Source: Alphaproteobacteria bacterium
Lineage (GTDB): Bacteria; Pseudomonadota; Alphaproteobacteria; DAOWDM01
Assembly (NCBI GenBank): GCA_030639035.1
Contig: DAOWDM010000143.1
Coordinates: forward strand, 1 to 5,060
DNA length: 5,060 bases
Direction of reading: 5' to 3'
Of the stretch, positions 1 through 5,060 are shown one piece after another (position 1 is the first letter of the stretch; each line of letters starts with the position of its first letter). A program made the position numbers and the translations under genes. The notes below the pieces were generated by a model that saw only the letters and a list, made by a program, of their open reading frames with translations, searched no databases and was not told the origin of the DNA.

Positions 1-94
1 ATTCATAATAAGCAACGTCATATTTACCCATTACCTGTTTTGAAAAAACAAAATCAGCTTGCCCATTGCAAAGTCGACATTTTTCAGTTTTCAT
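1..94 (-). CDS. Probable SAM-dependent methyltransferase, N-terminal fragment
   Basis: Only the first 31 codons are inside the window; the gene continues past the left edge. The start is ATG at 94-92, with a good ribosome binding site (AAGGAAG) six bases upstream, inside the end of the preceding gene. The peptide starts MKTEKCRLCN and continues with FSKQVMGKYDVAYYE. It has a CxxC pair (Cys6, Cys9), followed by the 'F-x-K-x-V-x-G-KYDV-x-YY' pattern seen in a group of class I methyltransferases that carry a small cysteine-rich, probably metal-binding, N-terminal segment before the SAM-binding fold. In that group a second cysteine pair and the Rossmann-like domain follow, but both would lie outside the window. 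The substrate cannot be inferred. The 11-base overlap with the amidohydrolase gene suggests a shared mRNA and translational coupling. The reading frame is certain; the family call is moderate because it rests on 31 residues. Confidence 0.6.
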   Translation of the reverse strand, partial: MKTEKCRLCNGQADFVFSKQVMGKYDVAYYE

Positions 95-968
95 CTGATA
101 CTTCCTTATTTATTATTTTAATAGGTGTTCTTGCTATTTCATCTATCAGTTCAGCAATATGATTTCTTAGTCTGTCAAAAACAGGTCTACGCTTAAAAGT
201 TTTTTCTATCATATAAAGACCACGGTTTATTTCTATCTGCAAAACATGGACGTTCTGATTCGGATTGCCATATTTCTTTGTTGTATATCCTCCAGAATAA
301 GGCGTATTGCGAACTACATAGTATCTTAATTCTTGCAATTTTTTTTCCACAATCTCTGTAAGTTCTGGAGTGCATGATGTTCCGTGGCAGTCTCCTAGAA
401 CAAAATCAAATTCTGTTGATTTTGTTTCCTGAATTTCATTAGAAGGCATTGAATGGCAATCGATAAGAATACAATATCCGAATTTACGCTTTGTATCATC
501 AATTAGCTTTTTCAAAGCCTTGTGATAAGGTTTATATATAGTTTCTATGCGTTTTTTAGCATCATCAAACTTTATTTTTCCAGTATATATTTCCGTTCCA
601 AATGAAACCATATGAGGAACAGTACCAAAACCTGTAGCAGCCCTTGGAGACGTTTTATTTACAAAATCAGGCAGCTCCTCATCAAATACATTAGGGGATA
701 GTTCATACGGTTCTCTGTTTGTATCGATATAAGAACGTGAAAACTCAGCATGTAAAAGAGGAGCTCCCAAAGCTGCAGCTGAACTAAAAATCTCGTGAAC
801 ATAACAGTCTTCAGATTTGCGTAACGACCATTTATCAAGGCGTGAAAGCTCAAGAAAAGACTCAGGGAAAAAAGTCCCGCTGTGAGGTGAAGCAAACACA
901 ACAGGGATAGCCTGCTCTTCAGGAAACAAAATGCTAAAAGGTTCTGTTTTTGATGATGAAACGCTCAT
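84..968 (-). CDS. N-formylglutamate amidohydrolase family protein
   Basis: A 294-residue cytoplasmic protein of the N-formylglutamate amidohydrolase (FGase/HutG-like) family. The founding members hydrolyse N-formyl-L-glutamate to glutamate and formate as the last step of one histidine degradation route. Family motifs appear in order: SPHSG (27-31), SEDCYVHEIF (52-61), RSYIDTNRE (78-86), ILIDCHSMPS (167-176), GDCHGTSC (192-199), YSGGYTTKKYG (224-234) and QIEINRGLYM (244-253). The acidic and histidine residues in these motifs are the likely metal and substrate ligands. Length is normal for the family. The frame can be extended to a TTG at 980, but I chose ATG at 968: nothing resembling a ribosome binding site precedes the TTG, whereas a weak GGA lies five bases before the ATG. 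No signal peptide is seen. No other histidine-utilisation gene lies in the window, so the substrate is uncertain: family members also act on other N-acylated or formylated compounds. The family call is firm and the hutG function is not. Confidence 0.9.
   Translation of the reverse strand: MSVSSSKTEPFSILFPEEQAIPVVFASPHSGTFFPESFLELSRLDKWSLRKSEDCYVHEIFSSAAALGAPLLHAEFSRSYIDTNREPYELSPNVFDEELPDFVNKTSPRAATGFGTVPHMVSFGTEIYTGKIKFDDAKKRIETIYKPYHKALKKLIDDTKRKFGYCILIDCHSMPSNEIQETKSTEFDFVLGDCHGTSCTPELTEIVEKKLQELRYYVVRNTPYSGGYTTKKYGNPNQNVHVLQIEINRGLYMIEKTFKRRPVFDRLRNHIAELIDEIARTPIKIINKEVSDEN
101..107 (-). promoter_or_regulatory. Ribosome binding site of the methyltransferase gene
   Basis: The minus strand reads AAGGAAG, then six bases, then ATG at 94-92. 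The site lies inside the last codons of the upstream amidohydrolase gene. It decides the downstream start and supports translation of the second gene by ribosomes finishing the first. Confidence 0.65.
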
Positions 969-1062
969 TTTTTCCAACAATTTTTTACAATAGATTTTAA
1001 CATTAACCTTATGAAAACAAATATTTTATTAAAGCTACCATAAAAAAATAAATAATTACTTA

Positions 1063-1092
1063 TTGAAAAGCTTGCAATATAACTCATATAGT
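1063..1092 (+). promoter_or_regulatory. Candidate sigma-70 promoter of tRNA-Val
   Basis: TTGAAA at 1063-1068 and TATAGT at 1087-1092 are separated by 18 bases and resemble -35 and -10 boxes. Transcription would begin near 1099, leaving a leader of about 24 bases before the tRNA. The region is very AT-rich, so chance matches are expected. The position relative to the tRNA is what makes this pair credible. Confidence 0.4.
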
Positions 1093-1122
1093 TATAAAAA
1101 ATCTTTCTATTGTTTGTTTTGT

Positions 1123-1197
1123 GGGTGCATAGCTCAGCGGGAGAGCACTACGTTGACATCGTAGGGGTCGTTGGTTCAATCCCAACTGTGCCCACCA
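1123..1197 (+). tRNA. tRNA-Val (anticodon GAC)
   Basis: A complete 75-base cloverleaf can be drawn. The acceptor stem pairs GGGTGCA (1123-1129) with TGTGCCC (1187-1193), including two G-T pairs. The D stem is GCTC/GAGC (1132-1135, 1143-1146) with a compact seven-base loop. The anticodon stem is CTACG/CGTAG (1148-1152, 1160-1164) around loop TTGACAT, with anticodon GAC at 1155-1157, which reads GUC and GUU valine codons. The variable loop is GGGTC. The T stem is GTTGG/CCAAC with loop TTCAATC. Discriminator A1194 is followed by an encoded CCA (1195-1197). All stems are intact, so the gene should be functional. The sequence resembles alphaproteobacterial tRNA-Val(GAC). It is divergent from the amidohydrolase gene, and I see no U-tract terminator directly after it. 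Confidence 0.97.
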
Positions 1198-1390
1198 CTT
1201 AAAAAACAATAAAATCAACTTCTATACTCAATCCTTCTAGGTTAGAATCATCATTTAGCTGACTGATAGCGATAGCATGTCTCGCTGTTTGTGAAAACAC
1301 CACACACAGTCTCTGAATACTCTTTTTGCCATCTCACGATGTTTGGACGATTTTACCACTTTCTTACAGTACTTAATGTAGCATGAATAT

Positions 1391-1444
1391 CACCTAATAG
1401 GTGTAAACAGTTTAGCTAGGTTTCTTATATTTTCATAATAGGTG
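1391..1444 (+). promoter_or_regulatory. Possible operator: palindrome plus repeated AATAGGTG
   Basis: CACCT (1391-1395) and AGGTG (1399-1403) form a perfect five-base inverted repeat around AAT. The second half plus spacer, AATAGGTG, recurs at 1437-1444, exactly 41 bases downstream, and both copies are followed by an A-rich stretch (GTGTAAA and GTGAAAA). Both copies lie 34-82 bases ahead of the chemoreceptor ATG, where its promoter should be; a weak CATAAT -10-like box (1434-1439) overlaps the second copy. A 41-base offset is close to four helical turns, so two protein dimers could bind the same DNA face. This is inference from a short motif, and no regulator is recognised. Confidence 0.3.
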
Positions 1445-1464
1445 AAAATAGCGAGGTTCAACTT

Positions 1465-1471
1465 AAAGGAG
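1465..1471 (+). promoter_or_regulatory. Ribosome binding site that fixes the chemoreceptor start
   Basis: AAAGGAG is followed by six bases (TTTCTT) and ATG at 1478. This is the strongest Shine-Dalgarno match in the window. It rules in favour of this ATG over the in-frame GTG at 1442, which would put the ribosome site inside the coding region and add 12 residues before the usual receptor N-terminus. Confidence 0.8.
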
Positions 1472-1477
1472 TTTCTT

Positions 1478-3499
1478 ATGAGCATTGCAGATATTACAAA
1501 ACGTTTTCGTGTCGGTACAAGAATCTATATAGGCTTTGGGCTGATTCTTTTAATGCTGGCAGGTCTTGCGGGACTTAGTTACATCGATTTTGAAGATACG
1601 CTTGGTAAAATTGATGAATATGTTCGTGTAAATAAGAATGCAACGGTAGTTTCAGAAACAGAGCGAAATACTGTAGCTATTAGAAGAAACGTTCTTGCTT
1701 ATATGACAACTGGAGATGAAAAAAGCCTTAAAAGAGCGCATGAGTTAAAAGAAATTTTTGATAGTGAATTAAATGAACTGGCAAGTTTGATACATAATCC
1801 AGAAATGAAAAAAAGAGTAACCAAAATGCAGAGTCTTTTTGAAGAATATGCATCTGATTTTGAAACAGCAGTAAAAGAAAAAAAGATACGTGATACTGCT
1901 GTTAAAAAAGAAATGAATGTTTACGGAAAGCAAGCTCGTGAAAACATAACAAAAATTATTCACACAGCTATAAAAGATCATGACGATGAAGCTGCTGCTA
2001 TGGCAGGATTAGTGCAGGAACAATTAATGCTGGCAAGGCTGAATGCCAACCGTTATTTGTCACACCCTTCTGATGAACGAATTAAAATAGCAAAAGAATA
2101 TGTTGCAGAATTTATAAAAGATTCGAAAATTCTTGAAAGACGATTGAAAAATCCAGAAAGGAAACGTCTTGCACAGGAAACTTTAAGAATTGTTCCAATG
2201 TATGAAGCCAGTCTTTTGAAAGTTGTTGAAGCTACAGAAAAATATGAGCATCTTGTGCATGATAAAATGGACGCTCTTGCTGATACAATTTCAAATGATG
2301 CGAAAAAGATGACCCATAAATACCATGATAGAATGGAAGAACTTGGAAAAACAATTGTTTCTGATGTTCGCTCAACTGAAACAACACTGGTGATTTTTTC
2401 AATCATAGCCATGATTCTTGGTGTAGTTTTTGCGTTCTTTATAGCTTCAAGTATTGTTCCTCATGTACAAGCTATGACTGGAGCAATGGGAGATCTTGCA
2501 GAAGGTGATCTAGAAGTAGAAATTCCAGCCCGTGACCGCACAGATGAACTTGGTGATATGTCAGGAGCTGTTCAGGTGTTCAAAGACAATGCCATTGCAG
2601 TTAAAAAACTGGAATCTGAACAGGAAAAAACTCGACAAATTGAAGAAGAGAAACGCAAAAAAACTGATGCAATTGTTAGTAATTTCACAACAAACATTGC
2701 CAGTATAGTCGAGACAATATCTTCTGCTGCAACCGAAATGCAGGCAACGGCTCAGTCTATGTCTTCAATTTCCGAGGAAACCTCTTCACAAGCAGCAACA
2801 GTAGCTGCAGCTTCAGAACAGGCTACATCAAACGTTTCTACCGTTGCTTCTGCTACAGAAGAACTGAGTGCATCTATTTCTGAAATAGGTACACAGGTAG
2901 CAACAGCAGCAGATACCTCCAGAGATGCCGTTGAAAAAGCCAAACATGCTAACGGACTTGTTAAAGGATTATCAGAAGCGGCAACAAAAATAGGTGATGT
3001 TATCAGCCTGATTACAGATATTGCAAGCCAGACGAATCTTCTTGCACTTAACGCTACAATTGAGGCTGCAAGAGCTGGTGATATGGGCAAAGGCTTTGCA
3101 GTTGTTGCCAGTGAAGTGAAAAATCTTGCGAATCAAACAGCAAAAGCAACCGATGAAATTGCTGGTCAAATAACTGATATTCAAGATTCAACAGTTACAG
3201 CTGTTGATGCCATACAACTAATCAGCAGCACTATTGAAGAAATCAATGCAACTACTACGGCGATTGCCTCTGCTGTTGAAGAACAAAACGCCGCTACTAC
3301 TGAAATATCTCGTAATATTCAGGAAGCTGCTACTGGCACGCAGGAAGTTACCTCGAATGTTGCAGGCTTGAATCAGGCTGCACAGGAAACTGGTACAGCC
3401 TCAAGTGATGTCTTAAGTGCCTCAGAAGAACTTGGCAAACAAGCAACCGAACTAAAATCAGAAGTAGACGGATTTATTCATAAACTAAGTGCTGTATAA
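1478..3499 (+). CDS. Methyl-accepting chemotaxis protein with bimodular helical sensor
   Basis: A 673-residue transmembrane chemoreceptor that would control a CheA kinase through CheW. A short basic N-terminus leads into membrane segment 1 (about 16-36). A periplasmic, almost entirely helical sensor follows (about 38-302), then membrane segment 2 (about 303-326), a HAMP linker (about 324-378, with DLAEGDLEVEIP and DRTDELGDM) and a long coiled-coil signalling domain. The signalling tip is conserved, with SQTNLLALNATIEAARAG (517-534) followed by GKGFAVVASEVKNLA (537-551). Likely adaptation sites are the E/Q pairs around 433-449, 461-462 and 601-603. The sensor holds two modules that align with no gap at an offset of 118 residues (Tyr75/193, Ala87/205, Phe94/212, Asn-Pro-Glu 107-109/225-227, Tyr124/242). 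That fits the helical bimodular (HBM) sensor class, whose studied members bind organic acids or aromatic compounds; the ligand here is unknown. The C-terminus ends in HKLSAV, with no NWETF-type CheR/CheB tether. No che gene adjoins it, so it is an orphan receptor locus. Confidence 0.95.
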   Translation: MSIADITKRFRVGTRIYIGFGLILLMLAGLAGLSYIDFEDTLGKIDEYVRVNKNATVVSETERNTVAIRRNVLAYMTTGDEKSLKRAHELKEIFDSELNELASLIHNPEMKKRVTKMQSLFEEYASDFETAVKEKKIRDTAVKKEMNVYGKQARENITKIIHTAIKDHDDEAAAMAGLVQEQLMLARLNANRYLSHPSDERIKIAKEYVAEFIKDSKILERRLKNPERKRLAQETLRIVPMYEASLLKVVEATEKYEHLVHDKMDALADTISNDAKKMTHKYHDRMEELGKTIVSDVRSTETTLVIFSIIAMILGVVFAFFIASSIVPHVQAMTGAMGDLAEGDLEVEIPARDRTDELGDMSGAVQVFKDNAIAVKKLESEQEKTRQIEEEKRKKTDAIVSNFTTNIASIVETISSAATEMQATAQSMSSISEETSSQAATVAAASEQATSNVSTVASATEELSASISEIGTQVATAADTSRDAVEKAKHANGLVKGLSEAATKIGDVISLITDIASQTNLLALNATIEAARAGDMGKGFAVVASEVKNLANQTAKATDEIAGQITDIQDSTVTAVDAIQLISSTIEEINATTTAIASAVEEQNAATTEISRNIQEAATGTQEVTSNVAGLNQAAQETGTASSDVLSASEELGKQATELKSEVDGFIHKLSAV

Positions 3500-3514
3500 A
3501 CGAACTAAACTTCA

Positions 3515-3538
3515 TTCCCAGCCCTTCGGGGCTGGGAA
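3515..3538. terminator. Strong UUCG hairpin between convergent genes
   Basis: TTCCCAGCCC (3515-3524) and GGGCTGGGAA (3529-3538) pair perfectly over ten bases, closing a C(UUCG)G tetraloop, an exceptionally stable loop. It lies 15 bases after the chemoreceptor stop and 24 bases beyond the sufS stop on the other strand, so it can serve both. Neither side has a proper U tract: the plus strand continues AACCAACAAAAC and the minus strand TGAAGTTTAGTTCG. It may therefore act as a weak bidirectional terminator or mainly protect RNA 3' ends. Confidence 0.7.
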
Positions 3539-3562
3539 ACCAACAAAACAACCAAGAAAAAA

Positions 3563-4801
3563 TCAGCTAAGAAACAACTTTACTCTTTCAAGCCCTTTTA
3601 TCAGCTCATCAATTTCAGAATGCTTGTTGTACATTCCCAAAGAAACACGGGCTGAAGCGGTTATTCCCATTCTGGTGTGCAATGGCTGGGCACATTGATG
3701 CCCTGCCCTGACAGCTATTCCGCATTTATCCAGAATCATTGCTATATCGTGAGGGTGTCCGCAGTCCATGACAAAAGAAATTACACTACCTTTTTTTGAA
3801 GAAGTACCTATGATTTTTAAGCCTTCGACTTCATTCATACGAGCGGTAGCATATGACAATAAATCTTCTTCATAAGTTGCGATTTTATCCATACCTATTT
3901 CAGATACATAATCCAAAGCAACACCTAGCCCTATAGCCTCGACAAAAGCAGGAGTTCCAGCGCCAAATTTTGCAGGAGATTCAGCGTATGTTGTCTTTTC
4001 AAAAGTAACTTTTTTCATCATCTCACCGCCGCCTTGATACGGTGGCATAATCTCAAGAAGCTCCTTTTTGCCATAAAGAACGCCGATTCCTGTAGGGGCG
4101 TATATTTTATGACCAGAAAAAGCATAAAAATCACAATCGAGCTCTTTAACATCAACTGGCGTATGAGTTATAGCCTGACAGCCATCAAGCAAAACCTTAG
4201 CCCCAACATCATGAGCCATTTTAATAATTTCTCTTACAGGAAAAATTGAGCCAAGCACATTTGACATATGAGCTATTGCAACAAGCTTAGTACGCTCAGT
4301 TAAAAGTTTTTGATATTCATCAATAAGGAAATCACCGTCATCACTAACAGGAGCGACTTTTAGCACAAGCCCCTTTTCGTCTCGCAGCATTTGCCATGGG
4401 ACAATATTTGAGTGATGCTCTGCCTCGCTGATAATTACTTCATCGCCCTCTTTTAAGAAACCACTACCATATGAAGATGCGACAAGATTTATTGCTTCCG
4501 TTGCTCCACGAACAAAAACAATTTCGCTTTCACTATCAGCATTAATGAATTTTTGAACTTTTTTTCGAGCATTTTCAAAACGTTCCGTGCATTTTTCAGA
4601 AAAAGAATACAATCCACGGTGAACGTTAGCATACTCATTTTCAAGAACATTCTTCATCGCATCTATAACTTGATGAGGTTTTTGTGCAGAAGCGGCGTTG
4701 TCAAGAAACACCAAAGGCTTGCCGTTTACTTTTTGAGCTAGAACAGGAAAATCCCTTCGGATACTTTCTACATCGTATTTGGGATTGTTTAATAATGTCA
4801 T
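3563..4801 (-). CDS. sufS: Cysteine desulfurase SufS
   Basis: A 412-residue PLP-dependent cysteine desulfurase of the SufS (group II) type. It converts cysteine to alanine and passes the sulfur, as an enzyme-bound persulfide, to the SUF iron-sulfur cluster scaffold in the cytoplasm. The N-terminus has the usual FPVLAQKVNGKPLVFLDNAA pattern (18-37). AEHHSNIVPW (127-136) provides the histidine over the cofactor. DGCQA (206-210) holds the aspartate and glutamine that contact PLP. SGHKIYAPTG (229-238) contains the Schiff-base Lys232. YQGGGEM (255-261) and FGAGTP (279-284) are also present. RAGHQCAQP (365-373) contains the persulfide-forming Cys370. Length is normal and every key residue is present. 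The start ATG at 4801 gives the expected N-terminus. Its ribosome site (AAAAAGG, ten bases away) is poor, so translation may depend on the upstream gene. It lies 139 bases behind a sufD-like gene on the same strand, which supports SufS over IscS or CsdA. The gap holds a palindromic repeat. Confidence 0.96.
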   Translation of the reverse strand: MTLLNNPKYDVESIRRDFPVLAQKVNGKPLVFLDNAASAQKPHQVIDAMKNVLENEYANVHRGLYSFSEKCTERFENARKKVQKFINADSESEIVFVRGATEAINLVASSYGSGFLKEGDEVIISEAEHHSNIVPWQMLRDEKGLVLKVAPVSDDGDFLIDEYQKLLTERTKLVAIAHMSNVLGSIFPVREIIKMAHDVGAKVLLDGCQAITHTPVDVKELDCDFYAFSGHKIYAPTGIGVLYGKKELLEIMPPYQGGGEMMKKVTFEKTTYAESPAKFGAGTPAFVEAIGLGVALDYVSEIGMDKIATYEEDLLSYATARMNEVEGLKIIGTSSKKGSVISFVMDCGHPHDIAMILDKCGIAVRAGHQCAQPLHTRMGITASARVSLGMYNKHSEIDELIKGLERVKLFLS

Positions 4802-4836
4802 TCGTAAGAAGCCTTTTTCTTTGTCATTTCTACTAT

Positions 4837-4921
4837 CGTCATTCTGAGGAGCGTTAGCGACGTGAGAATCTCCATTTTTGCAAAGAAGAAGTGAGATTGC
4901 TACGCTTCGCTCACAATGACG
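4837..4921. repeat. 85-base imperfect palindromic repeat in the suf operon
   Basis: The element begins CGTCATTCTGAG and ends CTCACAATGACG. These 12-base ends are inverted copies with 11 of 12 positions matching. Further in, GAATCTC (4867 region) faces GAGATTG (4894 region) as a second inverted block, and each arm contains a GAGCG/AGCGTAGC-like section of different length. In RNA the two arms would fold into a long imperfect hairpin around a central A/T-rich loop. Repeats with CGTCATT ends and GAG-AGCG-AATCTC arms occur dispersed between genes in several bacterial groups, including alphaproteobacteria. I recognise the style from memory and have not compared copies. The element fills most of the gap between the sufD-like gene and sufS, so it would be transcribed within the operon. 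No coding capacity was seen. Confidence 0.75.
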
Positions 4922-4940
4922 GTAGAAGTGTTATTTCTGC

Positions 4941-5060
4941 TCATTTTTTACTCATCATATCAAGAAATACAGTTCGTACGATTACATCTGAAATGTCATG
5001 TATTACATCATCTAAAAAAGCTTCTATCAGCAGATTGCGGGCTGATTCTTCATCAAAGCC
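4941..5060 (-). CDS. sufD: SufD-like protein, C-terminal fragment
   Basis: The last 39 codons of a minus-strand gene that enters from the right edge and stops at TGA 4943-4941. The peptide starts GFDEESARNLLIEAFLDDVI and ends FLDMMSKK. The 'G-x-D-E-x-x-A-R-x-L-L-I-x-A-F' pattern is typical of the C-terminal helix of the SufB/SufD family (formerly UPF0051), where SufB and SufD pair with the SufC ATPase as the iron-sulfur scaffold. SufD is preferred over SufB because the next gene on the strand is sufS, matching the common sufB-C-D-S order, but 39 residues cannot fully exclude SufB. The conserved histidine and cysteine core regions lie outside the window. The 139-base gap to sufS is unusually long for this operon and is occupied by the palindromic repeat. 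Confidence 0.72.
   Translation of the reverse strand, partial: GFDEESARNLLIEAFLDDVIHDISDVIVRTVFLDMMSKK

Noticed and set aside
969..980. TTG start at 980 for the amidohydrolase, adding four residues
   Set aside because: No ribosome binding site precedes it; the ATG at 968 has at least a weak GGA at usable spacing.
1251..1355. Minus-strand open segment between stops at 1353-1355 and 1251-1253, possibly a gene remnant
   Set aside because: It has only 33 codons and no ATG, the best start is a GTG without a ribosome site, and the translation resembles no family I recognise. It is probably non-coding spacer.
1198..1390. Possible phage or island attachment site downstream of tRNA-Val
   Set aside because: I found no second copy of the tRNA 3' end in the spacer, no integrase gene and no change in gene content pointing to an integrated element.
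1442..1477. Upstream in-frame GTG start for the chemoreceptor, adding 12 residues
   Set aside because: A strong AAAGGAG site lies inside this extension at ideal spacing for the ATG at 1478, and the residues from that ATG match the usual receptor N-terminus leading to the first membrane segment.
2053..3184. Several long minus-strand open frames inside the chemoreceptor gene
   Set aside because: They are antisense shadows of a well-supported coding region, lack ribosome sites and give no recognisable protein.
3489..3698. Plus-strand frame of 69 codons across the end of the chemoreceptor gene and into the sufS region
   Set aside because: It reads through the UUCG hairpin and then antisense to conserved sufS codons, with no ribosome site and no family resemblance.
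4672..4701. Whether SufS is truncated or inactivated
   Set aside because: The frame is intact over the full family length, and the PLP lysine (232) and catalytic cysteine (370) are both present. The Gln before that Cys, where many SufS proteins have His, is within normal family variation as far as I recall.

Overview
The window looks like a piece of an AT-rich alphaproteobacterial chromosome. Three things suggest this. The tRNA-Val(GAC) has an alphaproteobacterial-style sequence. The chemoreceptor has the alanine- and serine-rich cytoplasmic domain common in Rhodospirillales-like species. sufS follows directly behind a sufD-like gene. An uncultured low-GC lineage, such as the gut-associated alphaproteobacteria, would fit, but that is inference.

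Layout. Positions 1-968 hold two minus-strand genes. An N-formylglutamate amidohydrolase-family protein overlaps, by 11 bases, the start of a gene that runs off the left edge and is probably a SAM-dependent methyltransferase with an N-terminal CxxC motif. A 154-base AT-rich divergent spacer (969-1122) holds a likely tRNA promoter and is followed by a complete plus-strand tRNA-Val with an encoded CCA. The 280 bases between the tRNA and the next gene contain no recognisable gene, but their last part carries a small palindrome and a repeated AATAGGTG motif. A full-length methyl-accepting chemotaxis protein occupies 1478-3499 on the plus strand. It converges on sufS (3563-4801, minus), and a strong UUCG hairpin lies in the short gap between them. 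Upstream of sufS, a dispersed-type 85-base palindromic repeat fills most of the intercistronic gap, and the last 39 codons of a sufD-like gene reach the right edge.

The genes fall into separate functional units. SufD and SufS belong to the SUF iron-sulfur cluster assembly system. The chemoreceptor senses small molecules through a two-module helical periplasmic domain. The amidohydrolase and methyltransferase appear to be translationally coupled, although nothing visible links their functions. I see no defence system, CRISPR array, transposase or other clearly new multi-gene system. The most interesting points are the palindromic repeat inside the suf operon, the exact 118-residue internal duplication in the chemoreceptor sensor, and the repeated motif ahead of the chemoreceptor gene.
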